Of a stretch of DNA of 64,000 bases, positions 44,061 through 53,515 are shown piece by piece; positions within the stretch are counted from its first letter, which is position 1, and every line of letters starts with the position of its first letter. Position numbers and translations under genes: made by a program. The notes beneath the pieces were generated by a model that was not told the DNA's origin, searched no databases, and saw only the letters and a program-made list of their open reading frames with translations. This DNA comes from Streptomyces sp. NBC_01264. GTDB taxonomy: Bacteria > Actinomycetota > Actinomycetes > Streptomycetales > Streptomycetaceae. The stretch spans positions 5,208,001 through 5,272,000 of the forward strand of contig NZ_JAPEOX010000001.1 of NCBI RefSeq assembly GCF_026340675.1. Reading direction: 5' to 3'.

Positions 44061-44765
44061 TCACGAGAGCGAACTCGGTTTCCGGGGTGGTGGGACGGCG
44101 CGAAGGAGTTCCCACAGGGGGCGCGAGCCGCTGGCCCACTGGGCGAGGAGGTGGCGGTCGACGAGGTGGAGGCGCTGGGACTTGGCGAAGTCGAGGGCGG
44201 GCCGGGAGAAGCGGCCGTTGGTGAGCATGACGAGGACGTCGCCGCCGTGTATCTGGCGGCCGGTGCCATTGAGGACCTGGAGGTCGGGGGTGCCGACCGC
44301 GGAGCCGGACCAGCCGGCCTTGCGGTGCTTGCACTGGATCACCCAGCGGCGGCCGAAGGGGTCAGTGGCCTTCACGTCCGCGCCGTTGTCGCCCCGTCCG
44401 CCCACTTTCTGCGCGTCGGCGCAGCCGTCGCGGTGCATGAGGTCCCGTATGGCGAACTCGAAGTCATTGTGGTGGAGGCTGTCGAGGTGCGCGACGGCGT
44501 AGCGCAGGCCCTGGGCCCGGACCTGGCCCCATCGCGCGGCCTCCTGGCGTCGGCGCATCCACAGTGCGCCCGCGGCACCGGCTGCGAGGAGGCCGAGTAC
44601 CAGGACCCAGGGGTGGGCGGCAAGCCACGACAGCACCGCCACGACGAGACTGAGGGCCACGAGGCCGACCAGGCCGATGAGCCACAGCTCCTCCGAGCCG
44701 GTGGCCTTCCGGCGCCGCGCTGTGCTGGTGCGCTTGCGCCTCTTCGCGGGTGGGCGGGGGCTCAC
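44061..44765 (-). CDS. Membrane-anchored Mrr-like restriction endonuclease
   Basis: A 234-residue protein. Two N-terminal membrane helices (LWLIGLVGLVALSLVVAVLS; WVLVLGLLAAGAAGALW) precede a Mrr_cat PD-(D/E)xK nuclease domain: HHNDFEFAIRDLMHRDGCAD, GRGDNGADVKATDPFGRRW (catalytic Asp), VIQCKHRK (Q-x-K). The chosen GTG start at 44765 overlaps the upstream stop as GTGA, so the pair is translationally coupled. The frame stays open to 44852. Probably a defence nuclease acting at the membrane on foreign or modified DNA; exact specificity unknown. Confidence 0.85.
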   Translation of the reverse strand: MSPRPPAKRRKRTSTARRRKATGSEELWLIGLVGLVALSLVVAVLSWLAAHPWVLVLGLLAAGAAGALWMRRRQEAARWGQVRAQGLRYAVAHLDSLHHNDFEFAIRDLMHRDGCADAQKVGGRGDNGADVKATDPFGRRWVIQCKHRKAGWSGSAVGTPDLQVLNGTGRQIHGGDVLVMLTNGRFSRPALDFAKSQRLHLVDRHLLAQWASGSRPLWELLRAVPPPRKPSSLS

Positions 44766-45136
44766 CTGCTGTTCCCCGTGCTCGGGAAGACGATCGGATA
44801 GGAGACCGTCGGTATGGGTTGGGGCGCTGGGCGGTTTTCCCATGCCGGCCACTTGATCGGGTAGACCACTGTCGACTGCGGCCTGGGTAACTCCTGACCC
44901 GCGCCTGCTCCGGCCCCCGCTGATGTTGTTCCATTCCCGAAGACGACCACTCCGGCGACGATCAGGCCGAGCAGCGCGGTCTCCCGCCGGGCCCCGGCAG
45001 GGAGCCGGACGTGGCCTTTGACCCGAGTGCCGTCTGCTCGAAAGTAGTCATTGATCCAGGGCACAGCTGTATCCCCCCACCAGTCGCGATGCGCCTCCCT
45101 GCGCACCGGATCCATGAAAGCACCCACCACTGACAA
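44762..45136 (-). CDS. Small membrane protein coupled to the Mrr-like nuclease
   Basis: A 124-residue protein: a soluble N-terminus (MDPVRREAHRDWWGDTAVPW), a single membrane helix (TALLGLIVAGVVVFGN) and a Pro-rich outside tail with repeated TVSYPIVFP / TVVYPIKWP-like segments. Family not recognised. Its stop overlaps the nuclease start, so it may be a partner or control protein. Confidence 0.65.
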   Translation of the reverse strand: MSVVGAFMDPVRREAHRDWWGDTAVPWINDYFRADGTRVKGHVRLPAGARRETALLGLIVAGVVVFGNGTTSAGAGAGAGQELPRPQSTVVYPIKWPAWENRPAPQPIPTVSYPIVFPSTGNSR

Positions 45137-45480
45137 CGCGTCACCTACTTGTCACCAGTCGTGATCATCTGCTGGGTCGGGGCGGGCCCGCCCGCGCTTT
45201 GGCGGGGAGCGCCTTCGGCGGCATCCGGAGGCGCGGGGGAGGGCGTCGCGTCGTCGCTAACTTGGCTGCGCAGGCGGTGTGGTTGAGGGCTTGCTTCAGG
45301 GTTGCGAACAGGCGAATCTGGGCGCACATGTGGCGCGGGTCACATGAAATGCGTCTCGCGATCCGAGACGATTCCGCGTCCGAGTGGTGCAGGTGGTGCA
45401 CGGAATGCCCTCCGAGCAGGGCATTCCTGCGAGTTGGGGCACGCGGAGGGCACGGCGAGGCCGGATAGGTCTAGACAACG

Positions 45481-45559
45481 AAGAAGGCCCAGGTCGCTGA
45501 CCTGGGCCTTCTTGCAAGAGCGGATGACGGGAATCGAACCCGCGCTATAAGCTTGGGAA
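45481..45559 (-). repeat. att scar 5: terminator plus 3' half of tRNA-Gly(UCC)
   Basis: The hairpin AAGAAGGCCCAGGTC-GCT-complement is followed by the tRNA-Gly 3' half 45518-45559. The 140 bases to the left (from about 45342, GTCACATGAAATG onward) match those left of scar 6, including GCGAGTTGGGGCACGCGGAG. The gene-free stretch 45137-46070 is otherwise empty apart from right-arm sequence (GGTGACCCCTGTTTACCGCC). Confidence 0.92.
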
Positions 45560-46070
45560 TCACCCGGCACTTGGAAGCACGTACGACCTCTGACCTGGTG
45601 AAACGTCCGGCGACGACTCGGCTTGGATGCCCTCGTCGGACCCTTGGTGACCCCTGTTTACCGCCCCTACTGGCACGTTGTGGCACGGCCCCGCGTGCGG
45701 CGTCAGTGGAGGTGCTGGCCAGGATGGGCGCGTTGGCGGGTGCAGTGGCATAGACCAGCGGAAGTCCCGGTCGCGGGTGCTAATAGCTTGCCGACCAGGT
45801 GCTGGGGTGCCCGGCATTGCGAGGCCGGCGGCGGGCTGGGGCCTTCCCGGAGGCCCCCTGAGCCACTGAGGGCTTTGGGTCGGGGTGGAATGGTGGTTCC
45901 CATGGGGCGGTGCTTGCTGCCTGCAGCACAGGAATGAGGGCACCTTTCGTTAACCCGTTCATGGCTTGGAAGACTTCTGGAATCGACCCGTGATTCTCAT
46001 GGGCTCTTCATGCGCCGTTGTTTGCCTGTGTCCAGCCGGTTGACCCGGAAGGCACGAGCAGTGGAGGCGC

Positions 46071-46997
46071 ATGGTGTTCCCGTCGAGGACGGCCACGGCC
46101 GGTGAAGGCCGGGGTGACGCCGTACGGGCGCCGTCCGGCCAGTGGGGAACGGCTGAGGAGCCGTTGCACGTGGCCAGCCGGCTGCACGCGTTCAACCGGT
46201 TCGAGCTGAAGTACCTGGTCCCCGTCGAGGAGGCGGCCGAGATCCGGGACGAGCTGGCCGAGCGGATGGACCGGGACCTGCACAGTCCGGTCGGCGGGTA
46301 CGGCGTGTGGAGCCTGTACTACGACACCCCCCAGCTGCGGTTCTACTGGGAGAAGATCGAGGGCCTGAAGTTCCGCCGCAAGCTGCGCATCCGCCACTAC
46401 GGCGACCTGGACGCCGTGACGGACGATTCCCCGGTCCGCGTGGAGATCAAGCAGCGGGTCAACAGGGTCACGCAGAAGCGCCGGATCACCCTGCCCTACG
46501 GCGTGGCGCGGGGACTGTGCGACGAGCGCCGGATGGTGAAGCACTCCCCGCAGGAGAGTGCCTTCGTACAGGAGGTCCTCGAACTGGTCGTGCGGCTGAA
46601 CCTGCAGCCCACGGCGATCACCGGCTACCAGCGCGAGGCCCTGGTGGGCAGGGATGCCGACACCGGCCTGCGGGTCACCTTCGACCGCCGGGTCCGCGGC
46701 CGGGACCGGGACTTCCACTTCGGCATCGCCACCCCCCAGAACCGGTTCACGATCCCGCCGCACATGTCGGTCATGGAGATCAAGGTCAACGAGCGCACAC
46801 CGCACTGGATCACCGACCTGGCCGCGCGCCGCAACCTCAACCTCGTGCGGATCTCGAAGTACGTGCAGTCCGTCGAGGCGTTCGGGCTGGCCCCCCGCTC
46901 GGTCTTCCACGTCAACGAGGCGGACTACCCGCCTCCCACCCCAACTCACAAGCAGCCGGCGCAGCACGATGCGCCTTCGAAAGCGGGAGTCCAGTGA
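46071..46997 (+). CDS. VTC-domain polyphosphate-polymerase-like protein
   Basis: A 308-residue protein of the VTC/CYTH-like tunnel fold, known in yeast Vtc4 to polymerise polyphosphate. Features: FNRFELKYLVPVEEAAEIRD, YYDTPQLRFYWEKIEGLKFR with RKLRIRHYG, VRVEIKQRVNRVTQKRR and VMEIKVNERTP; the Lys/Arg/Glu residues face the tunnel in the family. It overlaps the next gene by GTGA and opens a three-gene operon with DUF4956 and CotH-like genes. It may make polyphosphate or phosphorylate a carrier; bacterial function is less certain. Confidence 0.85.
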   Translation: MVFPSRTATAGEGRGDAVRAPSGQWGTAEEPLHVASRLHAFNRFELKYLVPVEEAAEIRDELAERMDRDLHSPVGGYGVWSLYYDTPQLRFYWEKIEGLKFRRKLRIRHYGDLDAVTDDSPVRVEIKQRVNRVTQKRRITLPYGVARGLCDERRMVKHSPQESAFVQEVLELVVRLNLQPTAITGYQREALVGRDADTGLRVTFDRRVRGRDRDFHFGIATPQNRFTIPPHMSVMEIKVNERTPHWITDLAARRNLNLVRISKYVQSVEAFGLAPRSVFHVNEADYPPPTPTHKQPAQHDAPSKAGVQ

Positions 46998-47677
46998 ACT
47001 TCGACCTCAACTTGCAGGAGCTCAGCGGCACCTTCAGTGTCGCCGATGTCGTCGCGGCGATGGCGCTGTCGTTCATCCTGTCCACGGCGATCGGCTACGT
47101 GTACCGGTACACGCACCGCAACGTCTCCTACAGCCAGTCCTACGTGCAGACCCTCGTCATCGTCGGCATGATCGTCGCCCTGATCATGCTGGTCGTCGGC
47201 TCGAACCTGGCCCGTGCCTTCTCCCTGGTCGGCGCCCTGTCCGTGGTCCGGTTCCGCAACGCGGTCAAGGAGACCAGGGACGTCGGCTTCATCTTCCTGG
47301 CCATGGCCATCGGCATGGCCTGCGGCGCCCGGTTCTACACTCTGGCCGTGGTCGGCGCCGTCGTGATCTGCTCCGTCATCCTGGCGATGTCGAAGTTCAA
47401 CTGGTTCGCGCTCAACGTGCAGCGTCAGGTCGTCAAGGTCCAGGTTCCCGCCGGTGACGACTACACCCCGCAGATCCGTGACGTGCTGATCAAGTACACC
47501 AGCGAGTTCGAGCTCGTCAGCACCGAGACCATCCGCGGCGGAGCCCTGTGCGAGATCTTCTACACCGTGCGCCTGAAGAAGGGCACCGAGCCAGGTGACC
47601 TGGTCAGCGCCCTGCAGGAACGCACGTCCGGCCAGCGCGTCACCGTCCTGACCGGTTACGACACCACGGACCTCTGA
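46994..47677 (+). CDS. DUF4956 membrane protein
   Basis: A 227-residue protein starting at GTG 46994 (GGGAG upstream). Four or so membrane helices lie in the first 135 residues (MALSFILSTAIGYVYRYTHR; LVIVGMIVALIMLVVGS; FIFLAMAIGMACGARF; VVGAVVICSVILAMSKF), with the family hallmark SLVGALSVVRFRNAVKETRD. The soluble C-terminal domain (about 145-227) is ferredoxin-like. DUF4956 genes regularly pair with VTC-domain genes, suggesting a membrane partner of the polymerase. Confidence 0.88.
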   Translation: MNFDLNLQELSGTFSVADVVAAMALSFILSTAIGYVYRYTHRNVSYSQSYVQTLVIVGMIVALIMLVVGSNLARAFSLVGALSVVRFRNAVKETRDVGFIFLAMAIGMACGARFYTLAVVGAVVICSVILAMSKFNWFALNVQRQVVKVQVPAGDDYTPQIRDVLIKYTSEFELVSTETIRGGALCEIFYTVRLKKGTEPGDLVSALQERTSGQRVTVLTGYDTTDL

Positions 47678-49461
47678 TGGGCGGCGAGACCGGGAGCGCC
47701 GTGCGGCGCGAGCGGCGGCTCAAGGACCGTGTACCGGTCCGGCTGCGCCACCACTGGAAGCCTGCCGCAACGCTCGGCGTCGGCCTGGCCGCGATGGTGT
47801 TCTTCCTCGGGGACGTGCGGGTCTCCCCGTACGTCACCTCGGCCTCTCGCGCCGAGGGCGACCCGATCACCGAGGACGTCCGGGGAACGGTGGGCCTGTA
47901 CGACACCTCCGTGTCGCACTCGATCCAGCTCACCTACAAGCAGACCGACTTCGACAAGATGATGAAGGAGTTCAAGGAGGACGGGAACAAGGACTACATC
48001 GAGGCCGACCTGGTCATCGACGGTGTCTACCTCAACGACGTGGGGATCCGGCTGAAGGGCAACTCCACGGTGTCCTCCCTGCGCGGCAACCGGGGCATGC
48101 CCGGCGGGGGCGGGGCGGGCGGAGCCGGCGGCGACCGGAACCTTCCCGGCTTCCCGCAGGGCGCTCCCGGCGGCGGCCCGGGCCAGGCCACCGGGGGCCA
48201 GGCAACGGGAGGCCCCGGGCAGGCCACTGGAGGGCAGGGAGCCGGAGGCCAGGGACCGGGCGGCCAAGGGGGCGCAGCACAAGGTCAGGGGCCCGGCGGC
48301 GGCCGCGGTGGGATGGGCGGGATGGTGCAGTACAACCTTTCCGCGGACAAGCCCGAGGAACTGCCCTGGCTCGTGAAGATCGACGAGTTCGTCGAGGGCC
48401 GCGCCTACCAGGGCGAACGCGAGATCTCCCTGCGGCCCGGCAGCAACGCCCAGGTTCCCCTGAACGAGGCCCTGTCCCTCTCGCTGACCGGAACGAGCGG
48501 CCAGAAGGCCGAGCGGTACGCCTTCACCGAGCTCAAGGTGAACAACCGTCCCGCCGCCGCCCGCCTCATGGTCGAGGCACCCGACACCGACTACGCCGCT
48601 GACATCACCGACGGCAACGGGGTGCTCTACAAGGCGAAGGCCGGCGGCAGTTTCGAGTACCGCGGCGACGACCCCACCGAGTACGAGAACTCCTTCAAGC
48701 AGCTCAACAAAAAGGGCAGCCAGGACCTCGAGCCGGTCATGAAACTGATCAAGTGGGCGAACAGCGCCTCGGACGAGGAGTTCGCCCGCGACCTCGGCAA
48801 GTACGTCGACGTGGACTCCCTCGCGCAGTACGTCGCGTCGCAGAACCTGCTGCTGAACTTCGACGACATGGCCGGCCCGGGGAAGAACTACCTGCTCTGG
48901 TACGACCTGGACACGAAGAAGTTCTCCGTCCTGGGCTGGGACTACAACCTCACCTTCAGCGGGGACGCGGCCGCCGGCCCGGACGACTCCATCGGCATGG
49001 GCGGCGGCATGCCCGGCGGGAACACCGGCGGAAACACCGGTCAGGTCCCGCCCGGCGCCGCACAGGGCGGACCCGGCACCATGCCGGAAGGGATGCCCGA
49101 GGGCATGCCGGAAGGAATGCCCCAGGGGATGCCGCCCGGGATGCCCGAGGGAGCACCCGGCGGCGTCGGCGGCAACCAGCAGGGCGGGCCCGGCGGTGGC
49201 CGGGGCGGGATGTCGCACGTCCTGAAGACCAAGTTCCTGGCCCTGGACGCCTTCGACGAGGTCTACAAGAAGGCGTACCGCGAGCTGTACCAGAAGTTCT
49301 ACGCCTCCGGCACGGCGGCGGAGAACCTCAAGGACATCACCGAACAGGCACGGTCGGCGGGCGCCAAGTCCGCCGACCTGGACACCTCCGCGGCCAAGCT
49401 GTCCAAGACGGTCACCGACCGTTCCGCGGCCCTGGCCAAGGACAAGGACGTGACCGGCTGA
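47677..49461 (+). CDS. CotH-like kinase-fold protein with Gly-rich inserts
   Basis: A 594-residue protein with one N-terminal membrane helix (AATLGVGLAAMVFFLGDV, about 30-48) and an extracytoplasmic CotH-type atypical kinase domain: IEADLVIDGVYLNDVGIRLK then GNST, ELPWLVKIDEFVEG, LLNFDDMAGPGKNYLLWYDL, LGWDYNLTFSGD. Two low-complexity inserts occur: a Gly/Gln/Ala/Thr run (about residues 137-215) and a Met-Pro-Glu-Gly run (about 468-495). The ATG overlaps the DUF4956 stop by one base. CotH proteins phosphorylate surface proteins in spore-formers; the target here is unknown. Confidence 0.85.
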   Translation: MGGETGSAVRRERRLKDRVPVRLRHHWKPAATLGVGLAAMVFFLGDVRVSPYVTSASRAEGDPITEDVRGTVGLYDTSVSHSIQLTYKQTDFDKMMKEFKEDGNKDYIEADLVIDGVYLNDVGIRLKGNSTVSSLRGNRGMPGGGGAGGAGGDRNLPGFPQGAPGGGPGQATGGQATGGPGQATGGQGAGGQGPGGQGGAAQGQGPGGGRGGMGGMVQYNLSADKPEELPWLVKIDEFVEGRAYQGEREISLRPGSNAQVPLNEALSLSLTGTSGQKAERYAFTELKVNNRPAAARLMVEAPDTDYAADITDGNGVLYKAKAGGSFEYRGDDPTEYENSFKQLNKKGSQDLEPVMKLIKWANSASDEEFARDLGKYVDVDSLAQYVASQNLLLNFDDMAGPGKNYLLWYDLDTKKFSVLGWDYNLTFSGDAAAGPDDSIGMGGGMPGGNTGGNTGQVPPGAAQGGPGTMPEGMPEGMPEGMPQGMPPGMPEGAPGGVGGNQQGGPGGGRGGMSHVLKTKFLALDAFDEVYKKAYRELYQKFYASGTAAENLKDITEQARSAGAKSADLDTSAAKLSKTVTDRSAALAKDKDVTG

Positions 49462-49633
49462 TCAACCCGGCACCCCGGATGCGTCCCCGACCGGGCGCCA
49501 CCCGGGGTGCCGGGAATACTCCATGTGCGGATTTCGGCGATGTCCGGCGTACGGTGGTCCGGCCTGACGCGGGCACCACGGCGGAGAAACGCCACTCCGC
49601 AGCTCCACTCCCCGCTCCCCGAGGTGCCAGAAC

Positions 49634-50386
49634 GTGATCGACGAACAGCTCCCTCCCGACCGGCCGGGGACGAGGCACACCGTTCTGGTCGTGGAGGACG
49701 ACACCAGCATCCGTACGCTGCTGACCTCCGCGCTGACCGCGGCCGGCTACGCCGTGGCGAGCGCCGGCAGCGGGCAGGAAGCCATGTTCGAGGCGGGCAG
49801 TCGGCGGCCCGACCTGATCATCCTGGACGTGATGCTCCCCGACACCGACGGCTTCCACGTCATCCGCGACCTCCGCGCCCAGGGCGTCTACACCCCCGTG
49901 CTGTTCCTCACCGCCCGCACCGGCGTCGAGGACCGCATCATCGGCTTGAGCTCCGGTGGCGACGACTACGTCACCAAGCCCTTCCACGTCCAGGAGATCC
50001 TGCTGCGCATCCGCGCCATCCTGCGCCGCAGCAACACACCCCCGTCCGCCGGCTCCGCCCGGCCGCCCCTGCGGTACGCCGACCTCACCCTCGACGAGAG
50101 CAGCCACGAGGTGCACCGGGCCGGACGACCGGTGAAGCTGTCGCCGACCGAGTTCCGTCTCCTGGTCTGCCTGCTCACCCACCCCGAGCGGGTGCTGGAG
50201 AAGGCGGAGATCCTCCAGCAGGTGTGGCAGTACGGCTTCTCCGGTGACACCCGGATCGTGGACACCTACGTCAAGAACCTGCGCCGCAAGATCGACCAGG
50301 AGCCGCCCGCACTGATCCACACGGTCCGCGGTGTCGGCTACTGCCTGCGCCTGCCCCGTGACGAGTCCCCCACGACGCCGCGATGA
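49634..50386 (+). CDS. OmpR-family response regulator
   Basis: A 250-residue regulator. In the receiver domain, acidic pocket Glu21/Asp22, phospho-acceptor Asp65 (LDVMLPDTDG), Thr93 and Lys115 (TKPF) are all present. The winged-helix output domain has LSPTEFRLLVCLLTHPERVL and VDTYVKNLRRKI with VRGVGYCLR. Start GTG 49634. It overlaps the histidine-kinase start by 4 bases (ATGA). It probably controls this envelope locus. Confidence 0.95.
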   Translation: MIDEQLPPDRPGTRHTVLVVEDDTSIRTLLTSALTAAGYAVASAGSGQEAMFEAGSRRPDLIILDVMLPDTDGFHVIRDLRAQGVYTPVLFLTARTGVEDRIIGLSSGGDDYVTKPFHVQEILLRIRAILRRSNTPPSAGSARPPLRYADLTLDESSHEVHRAGRPVKLSPTEFRLLVCLLTHPERVLEKAEILQQVWQYGFSGDTRIVDTYVKNLRRKIDQEPPALIHTVRGVGYCLRLPRDESPTTPR

Positions 50387-51897
50387 GCCCGGTGAGCCGA
50401 CTGCGGCCCCGCTCGCTGCGCGCCCGCCTGGTCCTGATCTCCGGGCTGCTGGCCACCGCCGCCGTCCTGGTGTGCCAGTTCGCCGGGCTCACCGTGTTGC
50501 GCGGCTGGCTCATGGACCAGGTCGACGACCGTCTGGGCCACTTCCGTCCCCCCGACCGCGTCTACGAGGACCTCGCCCGCGGAGAAGCCCTGCGTCCACC
50601 GCCGAACCCCGGCGACTCGCTGCCCTCGGACTACCGCGTCTACTTCTACGACCAGGACGGACGCCTGCTCGCCAGTTCCCTGGGAACCGGTGAGGAGCCG
50701 GGGCCACGCCTGCCCGGCCGGGCCACCGACCTCCGCCTGCCCTCCGGCAAGCCGAGCACCCTACCCGGGCAGGACGACAGCGGATCCGACTGGCGCGTCG
50801 TTTCCTACGCCGGACCCGGCCAGATGCGGTCCGTCGTCGCCCTCCCGCTCGACACCGTGGACGGCGCCACGACCAAACTGCTCTGGCTCAGCCTCGGCCT
50901 CGGCCTGGCCGTCGCCACCAGCGTGGTCGTCCTCGGCAACGGAGCCATCCGGCTGGGCCTGCGCCCTCTCACCCGCGTGGAACAAACGGCGCAGCAGATC
51001 ACCGACGGGGCACTGGAACTCAGCGTTCCCGTCGCGGACCCCGACACCGAGGTCGGGCGCCTGGCGATGGCCCTCAACACCATGCTCGACCGGCTGAGGA
51101 CCGCCCTGCGCCGTACGGAGGACTCGGAGCAGCAGCTGCGGAACTTCCTCGCAGACGCGGGCCACGAACTGCGGACCCCGCTCACCGCCGTCCAGGGCTT
51201 CGCCGAACTGCTGCTGACGGACCCTGCGATGGACGGCCCCCGCCGCCACGAGGCGCACACGCTCATCGCGCACAACGCCGACCGCATGAGCCGGCTCGTC
51301 GATGACCTGTTCCTCCTGGCCAAGCTAGGCCACACCCCCACCCCCCACCACGAACCCGTCGACCTGCTCTCGCTGGCCGCCGAGGCCATCGCGACCACCG
51401 CTGTCCGCCACCCCGGCCGCACGATCACCCTGGAGCCGCTCACGGCCGACCCCGCAGGGCCCGGCGCGGGGACCGCCGAGCTCGACGTCATCGAGGCACC
51501 GGGTGACCCTCATCAGCTCGCCCAGATCCTGAACAACCTCCTGTCCAACGCCTGCACCCACACCCCCGCGGACACACCGGTCCATGTCCGGGTCGGCTCC
51601 CGCACGGCCGATCGGCCGGGGGCTTCGGCAGGCGTGCCCGTCAGCGTCGTCGAGGTCGCCGACGAAGGGCCCGGGATCCAGCCCGACGCCGCCCCCCATG
51701 TCTTCGACCGCTTCTACCGGGCCGCGGCCCCGGACGGACTCACCGAACCGGGTTCCGGCCTGGGCCTCGCCATCGCCACCGCGATCGCCGCCGCGCACGA
51801 CGGCCGCCTCGAACTGGACAACCGGCCGGGCGAAGGCTGCACCTTCCGCCTCCTGCTACCCCACCGGCCACCGGCACCGCACGTGGAAACGTGGTGA
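50383..51897 (+). CDS. Sensor histidine kinase
   Basis: A 504-residue membrane kinase. TM1 at about 15-38, an extracytoplasmic sensor of about 125 residues, TM2 at about 165-190, a HAMP domain to about 245, and a phospho-acceptor His261 in FLADAGHELRTPLTAV. ATPase motifs: N box QILNNLLSNACTHTP, G1 VADEGPGI, F box VFDRFYR, G2 GSGLGLAI. It forms a pair with the regulator 49634-50386. Confidence 0.95.
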   Translation: MSPVSRLRPRSLRARLVLISGLLATAAVLVCQFAGLTVLRGWLMDQVDDRLGHFRPPDRVYEDLARGEALRPPPNPGDSLPSDYRVYFYDQDGRLLASSLGTGEEPGPRLPGRATDLRLPSGKPSTLPGQDDSGSDWRVVSYAGPGQMRSVVALPLDTVDGATTKLLWLSLGLGLAVATSVVVLGNGAIRLGLRPLTRVEQTAQQITDGALELSVPVADPDTEVGRLAMALNTMLDRLRTALRRTEDSEQQLRNFLADAGHELRTPLTAVQGFAELLLTDPAMDGPRRHEAHTLIAHNADRMSRLVDDLFLLAKLGHTPTPHHEPVDLLSLAAEAIATTAVRHPGRTITLEPLTADPAGPGAGTAELDVIEAPGDPHQLAQILNNLLSNACTHTPADTPVHVRVGSRTADRPGASAGVPVSVVEVADEGPGIQPDAAPHVFDRFYRAAAPDGLTEPGSGLGLAIATAIAAAHDGRLELDNRPGEGCTFRLLLPHRPPAPHVETW

Positions 51898-51969
51898 ACC
51901 GGGCGTCTTCACAGCGGATCCAGAGCTGACGCAAACGCGTTTCCCATACCGGATTCCTAGCGTCGCCTC

Positions 51970-52929
51970 ATGGCACGCCACAGGCACTCTTCCCCGTCCC
52001 GGATACCCCGCTACCTCGCGATCGGCACGGCGGCCGCGCTCATCGGTGCGATCGGCTTCAGCTACGCGGATTCGGGTCCGCAGACGGGCCGAAACCCCGT
52101 GGAGACGGCCGCTGCAGTGACCGCGCTACCGAGTCCGTCGGCGACGGCGTCGGCGCAAGACGACGCCCGGGCCGAGCTCGCGGCGGACGTCGAGGCCGCG
52201 GTACGGGAGGCTGTGGCGGGGGCCGGGGGGAACGCGGCCGTGGCGGTGCTGGACCTGTCCACGGGCACGAGCGCGTCCGCCGGCACCACTGAGACCGACG
52301 ATCACGAGTTCGACACCGCCAGCATCGTCAAGGTCGATATTCTCGCCGCCCTGCTACTGCAGGCCGACGACGACGGTCGGGCGCTCACCGCTCAGGAACG
52401 CGCGTGGGCGACGGTCATGATCGAGAACAGCGACAACGCGGCGGCGAACGCCCTGTGGGACGCCATCGGCGGCGGGCAGGGGCTGGCGAAGGCCAACGCC
52501 CGGCTGGGCCTGACCGAGACCGTTCCCGGCGACGGGGCCTACTGGGGGCTCACCCGGACCACGCCGGATGATCAGCTGCGTCTGCTCCGGGCGGTGTTCG
52601 GCGAGGACTCGGTCCTGTCCGCGGACGCCCGGGAGTATCTGTGCGGCCTCATGGGCTCGATCGCGGCCGACCAGGACTGGGGCGTTTCGGCGGCGGCGGA
52701 CGACCCCGGGTCCGCGCAGCTCAAGAACGGCTGGCTCGCGCGCAGCGGGACGGGCCTGTGGGTGACCAACAGCATCGGCCGGGTGGAAGTGGCCGGACAC
52801 ACCCTCCTGCTGGCCGTTCTGTGCGACGGCCAGAGGTCGCAGGAGTCGGGCATGGCCCTGGTGGAAGACCTCGCGATGGCGGCGAGCCGCCCCTTCGCGG
52901 ACGCCGCAGTTGCCGGTGCCGACGAGTGA
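51970..52929 (+). CDS. Secreted class-A-beta-lactamase-like serine hydrolase
   Basis: A 319-residue exported protein with signal anchor (YLAIGTAAALIGAIGFSYA). The serine-hydrolase motifs are Ser118-x-x-Lys121 (TASIVKVDIL), Ser154-Asp155-Asn156 (ENSDNAAAN), and KNG in place of KTG (QLKNGWLARSG). These suit a penicillin-binding or beta-lactamase-fold enzyme; the missing Thr in KTG and no clear Glu166 make true beta-lactamase activity doubtful. ATG 51970. It follows the histidine kinase by 72 bases, so regulation by the pair is plausible. Confidence 0.85.
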   Translation: MARHRHSSPSRIPRYLAIGTAAALIGAIGFSYADSGPQTGRNPVETAAAVTALPSPSATASAQDDARAELAADVEAAVREAVAGAGGNAAVAVLDLSTGTSASAGTTETDDHEFDTASIVKVDILAALLLQADDDGRALTAQERAWATVMIENSDNAAANALWDAIGGGQGLAKANARLGLTETVPGDGAYWGLTRTTPDDQLRLLRAVFGEDSVLSADAREYLCGLMGSIAADQDWGVSAAADDPGSAQLKNGWLARSGTGLWVTNSIGRVEVAGHTLLLAVLCDGQRSQESGMALVEDLAMAASRPFADAAVAGADE

Positions 52930-52982
52930 CCGACCGGGCGGGCTCCGTACCGACGGCGCCCAGGGGTCGGCGGGCACGGTCC

Positions 52983-53462
52983 CTAGCGAGCCGGTGACGG
53001 GAGCGTCCGCAGCTCGTCCCCGGTCTTCAGAGTGACGGTCTTGCCGTCGGACGTCTTCACGGTGACGGATTCGCCGGTCACCTCGGTGATGGTGCCCTGG
53101 ACGAGTCCGGGGTTCTGCCGAGCCCCGCCCGGGACTTGCTGCCCGGAGGGCTGACCCTGGCCGCCGCCCCGGCCAGGGAACCGGCCCTGCCCCGCGCCGG
53201 CAGGGGGCTGCGGCCCCTGCCCGAAGCGTCCGGTGGACGCTCCGGGCCCGGCTTCGGTGTTCTCCCGGCCCCAGTGGCGGTCGGCGTGGATGCCGCCGAC
53301 GAGGCCGCCGACGCCAAGGACGCCGACGGCCAGGAACGTGGTGAGCAGGGGCAGCTTGGGCCGGGGCGGATGGGCGGCCAGCGCCTCTTCGAGGCTGCCC
53401 GCGAACGGCGAGGTCCTGAGGATGTCGTGGGGGTCGGTCTGCTCCGGCATGGGCGTGAGCAT
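52983..53462 (-). CDS. Single-pass membrane protein with C-terminal DUF5666-like beta domain
   Basis: A 159-residue protein: N-terminal cytosolic segment (DILRTSPFAGSLEEALAAHP), membrane helix (LLTTFLAVGVLGVGGLVGGI), Gly/Gln/Pro-rich stalk, and a small beta domain VQGTITEVTGESVTVKTSDG with KTVTLKTGDE. Paralogue of 54751-55254. GGGAG precedes the ATG by 7 bases. Last gene of the exporter operon. Confidence 0.7.
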   Translation of the reverse strand: MLTPMPEQTDPHDILRTSPFAGSLEEALAAHPPRPKLPLLTTFLAVGVLGVGGLVGGIHADRHWGRENTEAGPGASTGRFGQGPQPPAGAGQGRFPGRGGGQGQPSGQQVPGGARQNPGLVQGTITEVTGESVTVKTSDGKTVTLKTGDELRTLPSPAR

Positions 53463-53515
53463 CGCCGGGCTCCCTGTGGATCACGTGGTCAGGAGCTGTG
53501 AATTCGCTGAGAGAC

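Noticed and set aside
45145..45470. Small genes in the gap left of scar 5
   Set aside because: Frames overlap on both strands, show no protein-like features, and the stretch is shared with scar 6 as attachment-arm DNA.
51970..52929. True class A beta-lactamase resistance gene
   Set aside because: SxxK and SDN are present but KTG is KNG and no clear catalytic Glu is seen. The context is an envelope locus, so a general serine hydrolase or PBP-like protein is the safer call.
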